NCBI GenBank assembly: GCA_964017155.1
Contig: OZ024861.1
Coordinates: 33,959,193-34,023,192 of the forward strand
Source of the DNA: Oasisia sp. SBJ-2009
Taxonomy: Eukaryota; Annelida; Polychaeta; Sabellida; Siboglinidae
Length of the DNA stretch: 64,000 nucleotides
Direction of reading: 5' to 3'
Part shown: piece after piece, positions 32,830 through 44,865 of the stretch
How the letters are laid out: the number at the start of each line of letters is the position of its first letter
Position numbering within the stretch: the stretch's first letter is position 1
Translations under genes and position numbers: made by a program
Notes under the pieces: model-generated
The model's database searches: none
What the model was told of the DNA's origin: nothing
The model's input: only the letters and a program-made list of their open reading frames with translations

Positions 32830-33590
32830 GTCAATTAGTTAATATTGGCTAATTAGTGCACCATGTTAACAGACCAACACTTTCTAATTAAGACCACCAG
32901 AGTTCATAAATGTGAAGTTATTTATACATATTATGCAATGTGCTTAACCACATTTACTATGAGAATAAACATTAACTAGTCATGTAATAATACATTAATT
33001 AATTAGTTAATAAGTGATAAATAGTGGGTAACCTTGACAGACAGAGATTTTTTAATGCCACCATGTCCATGAATATATGTTTATACAATACATGCCATTT
33101 GTAAAAAAACACTTTAATTGTGGTAAGATATATAATTTAATAGTAATGAATAAAAAATAAAATATTTGTATACAGACCAACAAAAAAGCAAATAATGTCA
33201 TGCTTATGAAGATAATTATACATATTATGCAATGTGTATATCCACATTAATAGTAGTTACAAGTATAAAGTAATAAATCATTTAATAATAATTTAATTAA
33301 TTAGTCAATATTTTGTAATTGGCACACCATTTTGATAGACCTACACATCTTAGTGAAAGCCAATAATGTCCATATTTATGAAGATGTACATACTATCACT
33401 ATAAACTGTGTACAATCACATATACAGTGGTAATAAATACAAAGTAACAAAATCATTTAATAATAGTAGCAATTTAATTTGTCAGTATTTAGTAATTAGC
33501 ATGCAACGTTGACATACTGACATGTAAGTAAACACCCTAATGTCCATGATAATGAGGAGAGAGTTGTATAATTTATACAAGCATGATACA
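32830..33590. repeat. Degenerate ~165-bp tandem satellite
   Basis: Phrases like CATATTATGCAATGTG followed by CCACATT, TAATTAGTCAATATTT, and AATGTCCATATTTATGAAGA recur at intervals of about 160-180 bp, roughly four copies. No coding capacity. Confidence 0.65.
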
Positions 33591-33714
33591 ATGCACTGAG
33601 TCACCCAGCTGCAGTTGTGACTGCTTCGAGTTGCCCCAGAATGTTCAGCCTAACTTTTGACATAACCCAGCTTGGTATGTGTCATGCAATCACACCTACT
33701 GGCTATGTGTCACC

Positions 33715-34171
33715 TAGGGCCGACTTCGATTGAGCTACTCGAGTTACTCGCATAATTCTGCGCACGCAATACTTTGCGCGTAATCCAACTGAACACCGAT
33801 GATCTTGATAACAGACATAAACCCCTTATGTAAATAAATAAAATAAAGTAATCAGTTGTTTAGTGTGTAAATTGTGACATTCATCTTCTTGGACTTTAAT
33901 TATAATTCATAGAATGTGGTGACTTTAATCCATATTTAAATGATTGTGTCATATAATGTTTAATTAATTTCTTTATGCTGTAGGGGCCTATGTTCCCTGT
34001 TAGCTGTCACTGCTAATGACGTCAGTTACTCGAGTGAATCCTGTAAAACTCGCGATTGCTTCGAGTAGCTAATCTAGGTCAAAAATAGTCATGTGCTCGA
34101 GTGATCTTGGCTGTTCGATTGGGACTCGGGTTACGCGAGTTACTCGAATAGCTCAATCGATGTCGGTCCTA
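33715..34171. mobile_element. MITE with ~30-bp inverted repeats flanked by TA
   Basis: The left end TAGGGCCGACTTCGATTGAG (33715 on) and the reverse complement of the right end (TAGGACCGACATCGATTGAG) match with two differences. Inversion continues through CTACTCGAGTTACTCG. The outer TA on both sides fits a Tc1/mariner-type duplication. 457 bp, no coding capacity. Confidence 0.7.
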
Positions 34172-35206
34172 AGTGTTAAATAGCCTAACTTGGGTGAAAT
34201 TTGGACTGCTGCTGTCCCTTAGATTGACAGAGCTCACATTTCAATATATATATATATAAAACATTAGCAGTTTTGCTTATAATACCGCCATTAAATCATA
34301 TTTTTAGTAGTGGAATCACAGTACACCTCATGCCCTTGACTGTACCGAATTACCCAGTCACACCCTTCTTTCACACTAACTATAATCTGACCTACTTGAA
34401 TATCAGAAATGTCCATGTATAATACCCCACCATGTATAATAGACATCACAGTTTTGCCAAATTTTGATATCATTTCTATATAACCATGTATAATACACAT
34501 CCTGACTTTTGACATAAATCTCCAATATTCTTGCTTGAAACAGTTTGCTGTTTTACCGGGGTAAATCACATCCTGTTTTAATTGTCTAAAGCAGGTTTCA
34601 GACAGCGATCATATATTTCTGCTATGATGTAGCATCGTGTGTTTGTGTAAACTACTGTAATCGTCTATAGTGAAGACAAGGTAAATACACTTCTTAACCA
34701 CTTTGTATGTTTGACAACATGCATTCCTGGACTGGACACTCCCCAGTCTCATGCACATCCCGCTAACTGTTGCTACTTGCGATGTCTGACATTTCTTGTA
34801 ATTCCTTACCACCAGACTTCACACATTATCAATGTTGACATAATATGTCCACCAATAATATAAAGCCTTGACGTCAAGATTAAGGTATATTTACATGCAA
34901 TGGAATGTCACAGAACGATAATGATACAAAGATTGTATCTTAGTTTGATCAGCATTCCATGATATTCCATCACACATTAATATACTTTACCATATGTTAT
35001 ATAATTATACTAACATATTGTACCACTTGGTATCAATACATAAAGTATCAATCTGAGTTTTTGAATTGATTCCATTCCATTCTAGCACTCATTCTGGGAG
35101 CTACATAGACCAAACAAATAAATGGGTCAAATAAATTACATTTTTGTCTTAGCACCATATAAAATATGCACCCCGACTTTTGAGTTAGAACTGGAGAGGA
35201 AAAATG
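34172..35206. other. Intronic sequence between blocks A and B
   Basis: AT-rich. A phrase CATGTATAATA occurs three times near 34420-34500, and a short TA run lies at 34247-34258. No gene or mobile element was recognised. Confidence 0.4.
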
Positions 35207-35558
35207 CATATGGCTTTTTCTGGTCATCGCATATGAATAACCAGAGAAAATGCTAATTACGATGAAGAAACTAGGCAGTCATTCACATTTCATACATAAC
35301 TACCAACTCATTATATAGTCCAAAGAACTTCAGGGCCATTTTATTTTGTTAAATTTTCAATTCTATATTAGCAACATCACTTAATCTAGACAATGCTATT
35401 GATACACAATGATAGTGGAAAATCATAGTACTGTCTAGTGATAATAACATTAATAAAAGAAAGCATGCATCAATGATAGGGACACTGTCATGTATTACCT
35501 TGCACACAGCAATCCCCTAACTGTTAAAGTGAACATGTGGCCACATGTCTCTTGCATG

Positions 35559-35945
35559 CAGGGTTGAATCAAAATCACGATTCTTAAAAAAAGTTTATTT
35601 TATTTAAATCGATTGAATTTATTTTTTATTAATATTTTTACTTCAGGCTTTGAATCTGAAAAGATGGTACTTTTTGAAAAATGTTTTGGAGTCTTTACTC
35701 CATTCAGAAAGGGAATAGAAATGTTAATCTTGGCACCATTTATGTCAGTTGTGTAATTTCTACTCGAGACATTGCCACCTCTGACAAAATCCTCATGATG
35801 CTGCTTCATGTGTGCAACACATCTTCATGTAGCTTTACCACAAGCTCTTTATTTGGCCCTGTTCCCCGTCTTTCCTGGAAGAGTGTTCAAAATATAGCCA
35901 CACACAATCTTTTTACTTCCAGACATTGTGAATTGACTCACATAA
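35559..35945 (-). mobile_element. hAT fragment: terminus and BED-finger remnant
   Basis: CAGGGTTG at 35559-35566 matches the end of the small hAT at 10531, followed by similar AAATCGATTGAATTTATTTT sequence. On the minus strand, about 35925-35770, MSGSKKIVCGYIL, GKTGNRAK, ACGK and AHMKQHHEDF resemble a BED zinc finger, with one stop where a Cys is expected. No matching right end was found, so it is truncated. Confidence 0.5.
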
Positions 35946-36177
35946 GCAGTAAGGCTTGTATAATTTAGCAGAGGTCAATAGACGGCATCCCTAAGTTATC
36001 ATCAAAGTATCTACTGGGCCTTGAAATCATTGAAGGCATTGAACCAATCTCAAACCAAGAGAAATTTTGAAATGTATTTATTGAAAAACAATTAAGTGAA
36101 ATCTGACTTGCAAGCAACCTTGATTACATTCTGCCTCTGGCCTTTGTTCACTGGGTTCACTCAGGTTGCCTTATCTG

Positions 36178-37200
36178 TTTAATAATAATAATAATTATTT
36201 TATTTAAACACCTCATTTCTTTACATAGTAAATTCAGGGGTGTGTACAAGTAAAACAGCTTAAAAATTAAATACATTACAACAGTTCAGCAAATTATAAG
36301 TACACATTTTGATAAAATAATGCACACAAAAAGTAAAAAAGTAAATGTACGCTCATTTAAAATATAAAGTGTTCTAAAATGTCTAGAATAACTTACGAAG
36401 ATGCCTGTTTAAAGAAAAACGTTTTTAGGTCTTTCTTAAAATGTCCGGAATCTTGTTGTTTCCTGAGATAAAATGGAAGCGAGTTCTGCAGTGCAGGTCC
36501 CGCACATGAAAAGGCTCGTCGCCCAAAACGTTTTAGGTTGACCCTTGGAACGCAGACGAGAGCCTGGTCAGCCGAGCGCAGACTGCGATGGGGAACGTAC
36601 GGCGTGCATGATTCGATCAGCCAGATAGCGTGGAATGTTAGCATGCACGGCGCTGTGCATAAAAGTCAGCAGTTTGAAATCAATACGCTGTGTCACGGGT
36701 AGCCAGTGCAACTCTCGCAGAGCCTCCGTCATGCTGTGTTGGTCACGGCGATGTAAACGTAGGATGACGCGCGCTGCTGAACGCTGGACCATTTCAAGTC
36801 TATACAACAGCGTTCCAGTAATGCCGTACAGGGCAGCATTACCAAAATCAAGTCAAAACATGACTAACGCATGAACAAGTGTCTTGCGTGCTCGAAGAGT
36901 TAGCACAGATCATATTTGCGCTATGCAACGAAGTTGGGCGTAGGCAGTCCGGCAGGTACGGCTTACGTGTGCGGTCATCGACAAAAGTTGAATCGAAGTG
37001 CACGCCAAGGTCGGGAATGGTGGCCGAAGTGGTAACGTTGCATCCACAGATGTCGATGACAAGAGGACGTGGCTGCGGAGTGCGGTGGTTCGGTGTGGTA
37101 AAGAGAATTTTCTCTGTTTTTGCTTCGTTCAAAAGTAGGTAGCGCGATGCTAGCCAAGGTTTCACGTCGATGACACACCGGGATATCTGGTCGGCAGCAG
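36178..37200 (-). mobile_element. L2/CR1-group LINE 3' part, minus strand
   Basis: In three overlapping frames on the minus strand: LLLNEAKTEKILFTTP (about 37140-37090), IPDLGVHFDSTF, then MVQRSAARVILRLHRRDQHS, LRELHWLPVTQRIDFKLL (36780-36660), RSADQALVCVPRVNLKRFGR and RRAFSCAGPALQNSLPFYL (to about 36460). These are post-palm motifs of L2/CR1 RTs. A short (TAA)n tail at 36181-36195 marks the 3' end. Frameshifted and 5'-truncated. It lies in the extra 1.8 kb of block B. Confidence 0.82.
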
Positions 37201-38185
37201 ACGCCGAATCGTTAGGTGGAAAGTCAACATAGACATGTTTGTTTGTTTTGTATAATCCACGGCAATGTTCTTGCCTACCCTTGAGCTACTCTTGTTCATC
37301 TGTACATACCCTTCCCCTTTGGATGGGACAGGGAGGGGTATTAGCACTACTGCTCCCCATCTGCTTATATTGCACAACAGTTGCCTATTGGTCCCTTTTT
37401 ATGAAGCAAGGCTTCATGTTTGTTCAATGGCCAATAACTTTTTATGGATGTGTTACACTTAAAAAGAGTATCCTATTTGCATGGATCATGACCTCAGTCA
37501 CAAGCAGTCAAAACAATGATTTGGGTGGACACTGGACAGAAAGAAGGCTAACTGCTGTACCTGAGAGTCCACGCAAGACAAAATGGAGCGCACATATGTA
37601 GATCCCTCCTTTTGATTCTGTTTGGTGAAAGGTCCAATGGGGTTATGGCATCACTCTGCATATGCCATTACAGTGTAGCGCTCATATCTCAGAATCCATT
37701 GAAGATGTATTTTCCAAATTCTGTCACTAAGCTCATTACATTTTGATTTCATTTTCTCTTAAAAAAGACTCCTAGGGTCATTTAACGGCCCAAGAATTTT
37801 TATTTTTAAGTTTTCATATCTTTTTCAAAAATTATTTTGTAGCTTTTATCATCATGCCAGCCCCATTTCTAGACAATGCAAACATGCTTGAGTGTTGCCT
37901 CGTTGACAATCACCATACAAACATTGACGCCACAGTTGAAGATACCACCAGTCTTGTTATGTTCATATAACGTGTGAGTTTACAAAGTTTGCTCAGTCAC
38001 AAGCAGCTGTGACAACGATTGGATGAGATGTGGGTTTGTTGCGTTTACAGTTATGGAGTAATACAAGTGAAATTTCATTCTTATATCATAACATGCACAA
38101 TTCTACCATATTTTATACATATTGGTTGGCTAATATTGCTAGGTTTTGTTTGAACTAATTCCATATGTATGATGTTTTTGTACAG

Positions 38186-38476
38186 AGCCAAATGCTCCAA
38201 CCGGCCTCCAAGTGACAGCAACTGTGAACTCACTCGCAGTTTCCTGGACAGCCCCCAGTGGTGCTGTCACATCATATACTGTCACAGTGAAGGAAGGTAC
38301 AACAGTAAAGGACACAACAAGTGTCACTGGAACAACAGCAACATTTGACAGTACGGCAGCTGACAAGAAGCTGACAGCTGGCACGGAGTACACTGTAGAG
38401 GTGGTGTCTGTGGCTGGAGTCTTGAACAGTGGAGGACAGAGCAGTGACTCTTCTCTGTCAGGCAACTTCTATACAA
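38186..38476 (+). CDS. FN3 domain 5 exon (C-type, Q/N subtype, +15 bp)
   Basis: 291 bp, phase 1-1. It begins PNAPTGLQVTATVNS and has TVKDTTSVTG and DSTAAD. It carries five extra residues, GGQSS, after AGVLNS in the F-G hairpin, absent from the other C-type domains. The corresponding loop of the D-type domains (SGDQQSD) suggests the longer form may be ancestral. Confidence 0.93.
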
Positions 38477-39753
38477 GTAAGTCAGTCTTGGATTGATTAT
38501 TTCATTTAAAAATGTGTTCATTCAAACACAGTTTGTGTGTGTTTCTAGTTTGTGATAGAACAACTCATGGGACAGTCTTGCCAGATATCTTTGGAGCCAG
38601 CGTTGACAGCCTGAGAACAGGATGCAAGACCAGGATGTTTCATGTGACGTATGTGGACCAGGGTCTGGATTCCTCTAGGTGTCAAGCCGGAATATTTCTC
38701 GTGACCAGATGATACTGGGCCAGCAACTTTAGTGGTCAAGTGACTGCAGCCACATGACCATAATCCTGTCTGACCCATTATGGGTGTCTGAGATACTAAC
38801 CTCCATCATCTATGACAATGGATAAATGGGGCTGGTTGGTGAGTGTCGTGATTCTTTGTTCATGCTCAAGACAAATAGGTCAATGAACCAGGAAATTGTT
38901 CCACTTGTTAAACTGGAGAATTGTGGATGATTGGTTAGTTATATTCCTATGTGTTATGATCGGGCAACTACTCCCTGCGTAGAGTTATGCATAGTAGGTC
39001 ATTGTGTCAAGTGGCAGCAGTGGCATACTGCTAGGGCTGTGTGTAGTCACATTTCGACCGTAGTGTCATTGTGGTGGAAGATGATGATTGGGGAAGGATG
39101 GTTAGCATTGTGTTTGCGTTCCCAATAGCACTGTCAATGTGACAAGCCACACATATGTAGATCCCTCTAGCAATACAGTGGTGATGAGACCACAAACACT
39201 GACGCACGCATAGTCAGATTTTTAGTCCGTTTGATCAAAGGTCCAATGGGGTTATGGCATCACTCTGCATGCATCATTAGCACTCATATCTCAAAAACCA
39301 TTGAAGATGTATTTTCCAAATACTGTCACTATGCTCACTACATTTTGATTTCATTTTTCTCTTAAAAAAGACTCCTAGGGTCGTTTAACGGCCCAAGAAT
39401 GTAATTTTCAGTTTTCATATTTTTTCAAACATTATTTTGTAGCTTTTATCATCATGCAAACATGCATGAGTATTGCCTCGTTGACAATCACCATACTGAC
39501 ATTGACGCCAGAGTTGAAGATACTACCAGCCTTGTTATGTTCATAATGTGTGAGTTTACAAAGATTGCTGAGTCATAAGCAGCTGCGACAACGATTGGAT
39601 GAGATGTTGCATTTACAGTTATGGAATAATATAAGTGAAATTTCATTCTTATATCATAACATGCACAATTCTACCATTTTTTATACATATTGGTTGGTTA
39701 ATATTGCTAGGTTTTGTTTGAACTAATTCCATATGTATGATGTTTTTGTACAG

Positions 39754-40029
39754 AGCCGAATGCTCCAACCGGCCTCAAAGTGACAGCAACTGTGGACTCA
39801 CTCGCAGTTTCCTGGACAGCCCCCAGTGGTGCTGTCACATCATATACTGTCACAGTGAAGGAAGGTACAACAATAAAGGACACAAAAACTGTCACTGGAA
39901 CAACAGCAACATTTGACAGTTCGGCTGCTGACAAGAAGCTGACAGCTGGCACGGAGTACACTATAGAGGTGGTGTCTGTGGCTGGAGTCTTGAACAGTGA
40001 CTCTTCTCTGTCAGGCAACTTCTATACAA
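39754..40029 (+). CDS. FN3 domain 6 exon (C-type, K/D subtype)
   Basis: 276 bp, phase 1-1, located 1568 bp after domain 5. It shares GLKVTATVDS and TIKDTKTVTG with domains 3 and 4. One private change, Val to Ile, is in the tyrosine corner (TEYTIEVV). Confidence 0.93.
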
Positions 40030-40649
40030 GTAAGTCAGTCTTGGATTGATTATTTCATTTAAAAATGTGTTCACTCAAACACAGTTTGTGTATGTTTCTA
40101 GTTTGTGATAGAACAACTCATGGGACAGTCTTTCCAGATATCTTTGGAGCCAGCGGTGACAGCCTGAGAACAGGATGCAAGACCAGGATGTTTCATGTGA
40201 CGTATGTGGGCCAGGATCTGGATTCCTCTAGGTGTCAAGCCGGAATATTTCACGTGACCAGATGATACTGGGCCAGCAACTTTAGTGGTCATGTGACTGC
40301 AGCCACATGACCATAATCCTGTCTGACCCATTTTGGTTGTCTGAGATACTAACCTCCATCATCTATAACAATGGATAAATGGGGCTGGTTGGTGAGTGTC
40401 GTGATTCTTTGTTCATGCTCAAGACAAATATGTCAATGAACCAGGAAATTGTTCCACTTGTTAAACTGGAGAAATGTGGATAATTGGATAGTAATATTTC
40501 TATGTGTTATGATCGGGCAACTACCCCTCCTCCGCATAGATTCATGCATAGTACATCATTGTGTCAATTTGCAGCAATGACAGCAGTGGCATACTGCTAG
40601 GGCTGTGCATAGTCACATTACGATTAACTTGAAGCAGTCACATATTTTA

Positions 40650-41015
40650 GTCCAAATGAATGGTGAATTGGTCTCTGCATCAAGCTCTACAGCATGGAAG
40701 CCAAATGAGACATTGGTATCGATGTCAGTAAAGTTGAAGACTTGCATGTTGCCTGAACACAAAAAAAACGCTAGTCGAGCTGACGGAGGATGACACAGTG
40801 TTGCATGAGCTTGAGAAGAGCCATGAAGACAAGACGGCAAGCTGGGAGTACTGGAAATTAAGTACTAAAGCCCCATTTGCAGTTCAAAGATGAACTGTTA
40901 GTTGAAGATGGGGTATCTTCAAGGGCGACAGGCTAGTAATCTCTCATATGATGGTGAAACAAATACACTAGGGACACATTGTTGTAGATGGATGTCTGTG
41001 CAGGGCACACAAGGT
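40650..41015 (+). pseudogene. Gypsy integrase fragment in block B intron
   Basis: Diverged copy of 31650-32005: ELEKSHEDKTASWEYWKLST and IHxGHIVVDGCL are still readable, with additional deletions (for example near 40765 and 40890). It was duplicated with the block and decays independently. Confidence 0.7.
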
Positions 41016-41300
41016 CGCACCAACACAACTCAAAAGTAGTAATGAAAAAAAGGCTAAATTAATTACGTTTATCTAAAAATAATTTGAAAGTGAAATGTGG
41101 GCTCTACACCCCGAGACTAGGCCTATGACTGAACCGCTATTTAATTTGATGTGCCCGGTTGCATGACACGCACCCAAGTTAGGTGGTAAAGTTATCCCTA
41201 TCTCTCTAGGTGTCACCTATCTGAGCGACCGCATGGAACGCGTTGCACAACAGCCACCCAGATGCCCCCCAACTAGAGTATGCCAGCACGAGTAACCGAT

Positions 41301-41500
41301 NNNNNNNNNNNNNNNNNNNNNNNNNNNNNNNNNNNNNNNNNNNNNNNNNNNNNNNNNNNNNNNNNNNNNNNNNNNNNNNNNNNNNNNNNNNNNNNNNNNN
41401 NNNNNNNNNNNNNNNNNNNNNNNNNNNNNNNNNNNNNNNNNNNNNNNNNNNNNNNNNNNNNNNNNNNNNNNNNNNNNNNNNNNNNNNNNNNNNNNNNNNN
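41301..41500. other. Assembly gap of 200 N
   Basis: Exactly 200 N, a fixed-size scaffolding placeholder. The real distance and content are unknown. It cuts the right edge of block B and the left part of the LINE that follows. Confidence 0.99.
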
Positions 41501-42340
41501 TGTTGGGACCCATATTATTTTTGATATTTATAAATGATTTGGAGGATGACTTATCAAGTAAGGTACTTTAATTCGCAGACGATACAAAAGTGTTCAGAAC
41601 TGTAAAAACATATTCAGATAAAGACACGTTACAAAATGATCTAACCAAGTTGGTCAAATGGTCTGAAAAATTCCAGATATTATTTAATTTTTGGAAATGT
41701 AAATGCATCCACATAGGACATGGAAATGTGAACAAAGAATATTTTATAGGCAATACTATATTAGGCGTATTAAGTGTAAAAAAAAACGACCTGGGAGTTA
41801 CAGTTAGTGCTGACATGACAGTTTCGGAGCAAAGAGCTACAAAATATTGGGTCTAATTAGAAGAAATATCACATATATGGAGAAAGAGCTAATCATACCG
41901 TTATACAATGCAATAGTTAGTCCACATTTGGAGTATTGCATAAAGGCATGAAGGCTATGGTATACCGCGAGAAAGATGTCAATAAACTAGAAAGTGTACA
42001 ACGAAGGGCAACTATGCCTTTTCCTGAACTTAGATTTTTCTCTTATGAAAGATACCTGTTACAGTATGTATTAACCACACTAGAGACCAGAATATTAAGA
42101 GGTGACCTAATAGAAGTTCCTTAAGATATTAAATGGGTACGAGGATATAGTTAGCAACATTTTCTTTAAACTAAAAGAAGATAGTATGACAAGAGGCCAT
42201 AAGGTATCATTAGTCAACCCATATTGTAGGTTAGGTACAAGAAAGTATTCCTTCTCCGAGAGAACAATAAATAACTGGAATAAATTCAATCACGATTGTG
42301 TCAATGCAAGCAGTGTAAATGTTTAAAAATAAAATTGAAT
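41501..42340 (+). mobile_element. CR1/jockey-group LINE fragment after the gap
   Basis: The plus strand starts at the palm region, with GTHIIFDIYK, DLEDDLSSK and FADDTKVF (F-A-D-D catalytic box, 41574-41595). It continues LVKWSEKFQILFNFWKCKCI, NDLGVTVSADMTVSEQ, LVHIWSIA-like and KLESVQRRAT (about 41970-42010), TTLETRILRGDLIEV (to 42118) and TRGHKVSLVNP-like end. Several stops and frame changes. The 5' part is hidden by the gap. Confidence 0.82.
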
Positions 42341-43300
42341 ATTGATAGTTACCTGCCTGGGATGAATAATTTATTATTTTTAGAAATTATTTTAAATATC
42401 AAATCAATTATCTATTCATATATTTATCTTAATAAATGTATTATTATAAAGAATGTTTTATTATTGTAAGGCATTTTATGTGATTTTTATTTTACTAATG
42501 TTTTTATAGAGACCTTGTATTTTAATTACATGGGGTAGTAACATTTTTAGTGGCATTTTATAATTTGTTTTTTATTTTATGTACAATACTAATTCATGTA
42601 CTGTATAATCTTATAAGAAATAATATTATATTTTATTTTAATGAACTATCGATAAACCAAAGACTTCCTTGTTCGCTTGCTCTCTGGAGCTAGGCTCCAG
42701 GCGGCAACCTTGTTAAACCTTGTCATTGAACACTGGTGGCATGAGGTCAACTTGTGTTCACTTATTGCTGATAGGGGTTGGCAACAACATCTAACCAAGA
42801 AAACATATTACTACATTCAAAGAACTTTCCCTTAGGTTTTTGTCTTCTGAATTACCGAAACTATAAACAAAATATAAAATGAAAAGCATATGTTCATGCA
42901 GCCCTTTTATCGCTTAGTGGAACTAGCTAAGCAACTTGGATACATCAATTGTTTCGGTTTTCTGAAACGTATAATGTTTACACAGATTCATCAAGTGTCA
43001 TTACATTATTGATCTTTACGTACTAATTATTACAACGACTTGTTTATATATATTAAATTAATTATTATGTCATAGCAAACGATATCAAATGTATTTGTTT
43101 TTATAAGGTATTTATCTTTGGTGTATTTTCTATATGCACCTAGGGTGCTGTGAACTGTATTGAATGTTACATGGCACAAATTAATCATGATTTGATTTGA
43201 GATTAGGTATGATTAGTGGTCCCTGCTATGTTGCTCATGGTCGCTGCTGTAGCAATGCTTAGCAAAAACCCTGATGATGCATTAATTTGCTGTTTCCCAG

Positions 43301-43588
43301 ATCCTTTGCCTCCTACAAACCTGGAGGTTCAGACAGCGTCAACAACAACAGACAGTGTGACAGTGACCTGGTCCTATGACAGCACCAAGTCATTCTGTGA
43401 GAAGTGGAAAGTGAAGTATAAAGTGAAAGGCACATCTGATACCAGTGAGTTGACCACAAGCAATGTAAACGAGCAAGAAATGACCATTCCAGGACTGACA
43501 CCAGGAAAGACCTACACCATCAGTGTGTTTGGAGTCACCACAGGTGATGTCATCAGTCAGACGTCTGTTGACAAGCACGCCACTGTTA
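43301..43588 (+). CDS. FN3 domain 7 exon (A-type)
   Basis: 288 bp between CTGTTTCCCAG and GTAAGT, phase 1-1. It opens DPLPPTNLEVQTASTTTDSV, then VTWSYDSTKSFCEKWKVKYK (core Trp and a single Cys followed by EKW, the A-class signature) and LTPGKTYTISVFGV. The intron sequence just upstream is also open in frame from an ATG at 43216. Confidence 0.93.
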
Positions 43589-44044
43589 GTAAGTATCCCA
43601 ACTGAATAGGATGCATAGGCAAATGCAGATTATATTGGTGACATTAAAATATAGTTTAGAAAGATGTTAACCTGTCATTAGGCATTTGGCCAATATTGAC
43701 AGTGTCAATTATGATTTAAATTTGTTTTCATGTCACATTTATCCACGGGTCTGCTTATGATACTAACATTTTGAAGGTGCACAATGCACAATTTCAGAGT
43801 AGTTGTACAACATCCAGTCCAATATCAAACATATCTATGGCTATGTTTAGATAGATCGGGCATAAGATTGATTAAAATCGATATTGCATGTAAACACTTA
43901 ACATTGAGCTCACAGTACTTATGTCACTGATCTTATTAAAATAGTTACCTACAGATGCCTTGACTTATTACTGTGATATCCTTGTGATATACAATTGATT
44001 GAATTGAATGAATTAATACATATTGCCACTCTCTATTTCCACAG

Positions 44045-44314
44045 AGCCATCTGCAGTAACTGATCTGAAAGCAGAAGCCACAGACAGCTCAGATGTCACA
44101 GTGAGCTGGACACCAGGTACAGGCATTCACCAGAACCCATTCCAACTGAAGTACCATGGTACACATCACGCAACTGACTGGTCAAGTGTCATTTCTTCAG
44201 CTGACTCTAAGGAAACAGTGACTGGACTCTTCCCTGGCGACACTTACACATTCGAGGTGAAGGCTGTCAGTGGGACTGAGTTCAGTGCTGAGGAAACAAC
44301 TACAGCAACTATGT
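44045..44314 (+). CDS. FN3 domain 8 exon (B-type)
   Basis: 270 bp, phase 1-1; the donor is GTAAGT at 44315. EPSAVTDLKAEATDSSDVTV, then SWTPG, FQLKYHGTHHATDW, and the tyrosine corner LFPGDTYTFEVKAV define the B class. It pairs with the A exon 456 bp upstream. Confidence 0.93.
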
Positions 44315-44507
44315 GTAAGTTGCAGCAGAACCTTTATATAATTGCTACTAGCTTACTGTCAGAGGATTATAAGCAAACACAAGGTCAATCAACAAAAATA
44401 TGGTATGAGTAACAATCAAATATCTGTAGTAATGTATATGGATAACTTACATAGATGTAAGTACATCTTAATATAGAAGAAAATATTTGTGGCACTTACA
44501 CAAGAGA

Positions 44508-44590
44508 CGTTATAGTGGAACTCAGATCAGTGTCGAGAAAAGAACAACAACAATTATAATTGTGTAAGTTACAGCAGCACTTTTAATTCT
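44508..44590 (+). pseudogene. Fossil 3' half of a B-type FN3 exon (copy 1)
   Basis: TAGTGGAACTCAGATCAGTG and following bases match the last ~60 bp of the B exon (the VSGTEFSAEETTTA region) plus its donor TGTAAGTTACAGCAG. It is degraded, and an acceptor is lacking. Comparable to 47303-47380. Confidence 0.65.
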
Positions 44591-44689
44591 TTTGTCAAAG
44601 GTCTAACTGGCTTATGGCATGTGCATGCACCCTTCACGGAATCAATCCCGTTTTAAAAGTGGGGGGACGGGGGACCAATTTATATATAC

Positions 44690-44763
44690 CTCGTATATAT
44701 ACATGTGTATTATAGGTGTGTATATATATATATATTTATATATTTATATATATACATATATGT

Positions 44764-44842
<79 letters not shown>

Positions 44843-44865
44843 ATATATATATAATTTATTGATGG
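44690..44865. repeat. (TA)n-rich microsatellite at the duplication junction
   Basis: Imperfect TA repeat of about 170 bp lies between the two A+B blocks. Confidence 0.95.

Larger units (their letters stand above)
35207..41300 (+). repeat. Duplicated block B (FN3 domains 5-6 and introns)
   Basis: Partner of block A. It differs by an insertion of about 1.8 kb (35745-37585) that contains hAT and LINE pieces, and by having only one K/D-subtype FN3 exon. It runs straight into the assembly gap at the point where block A reads CGTGAATAACC-like flank (CACGAGTAACCGAT). Confidence 0.88.
42365..44680 (+). repeat. A+B duplication block, copy 1
   Basis: Matches 44885-47480 through the left intron, FN3 A exon, spacer, FN3 B exon and following intron. 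Copy 2 has an extra ~230 bp at about 45303-45530. Confidence 0.85.

Noticed and set aside
32251..34200. Inverted CACCCAAGTTAGG / CCTAACTTGGGTG pair around the satellite and MITE
   Set aside because: Too short and isolated to support a 2 kb composite element.
41217..41537. Open frames across the N run
   Set aside because: Frames through N bases carry no information.
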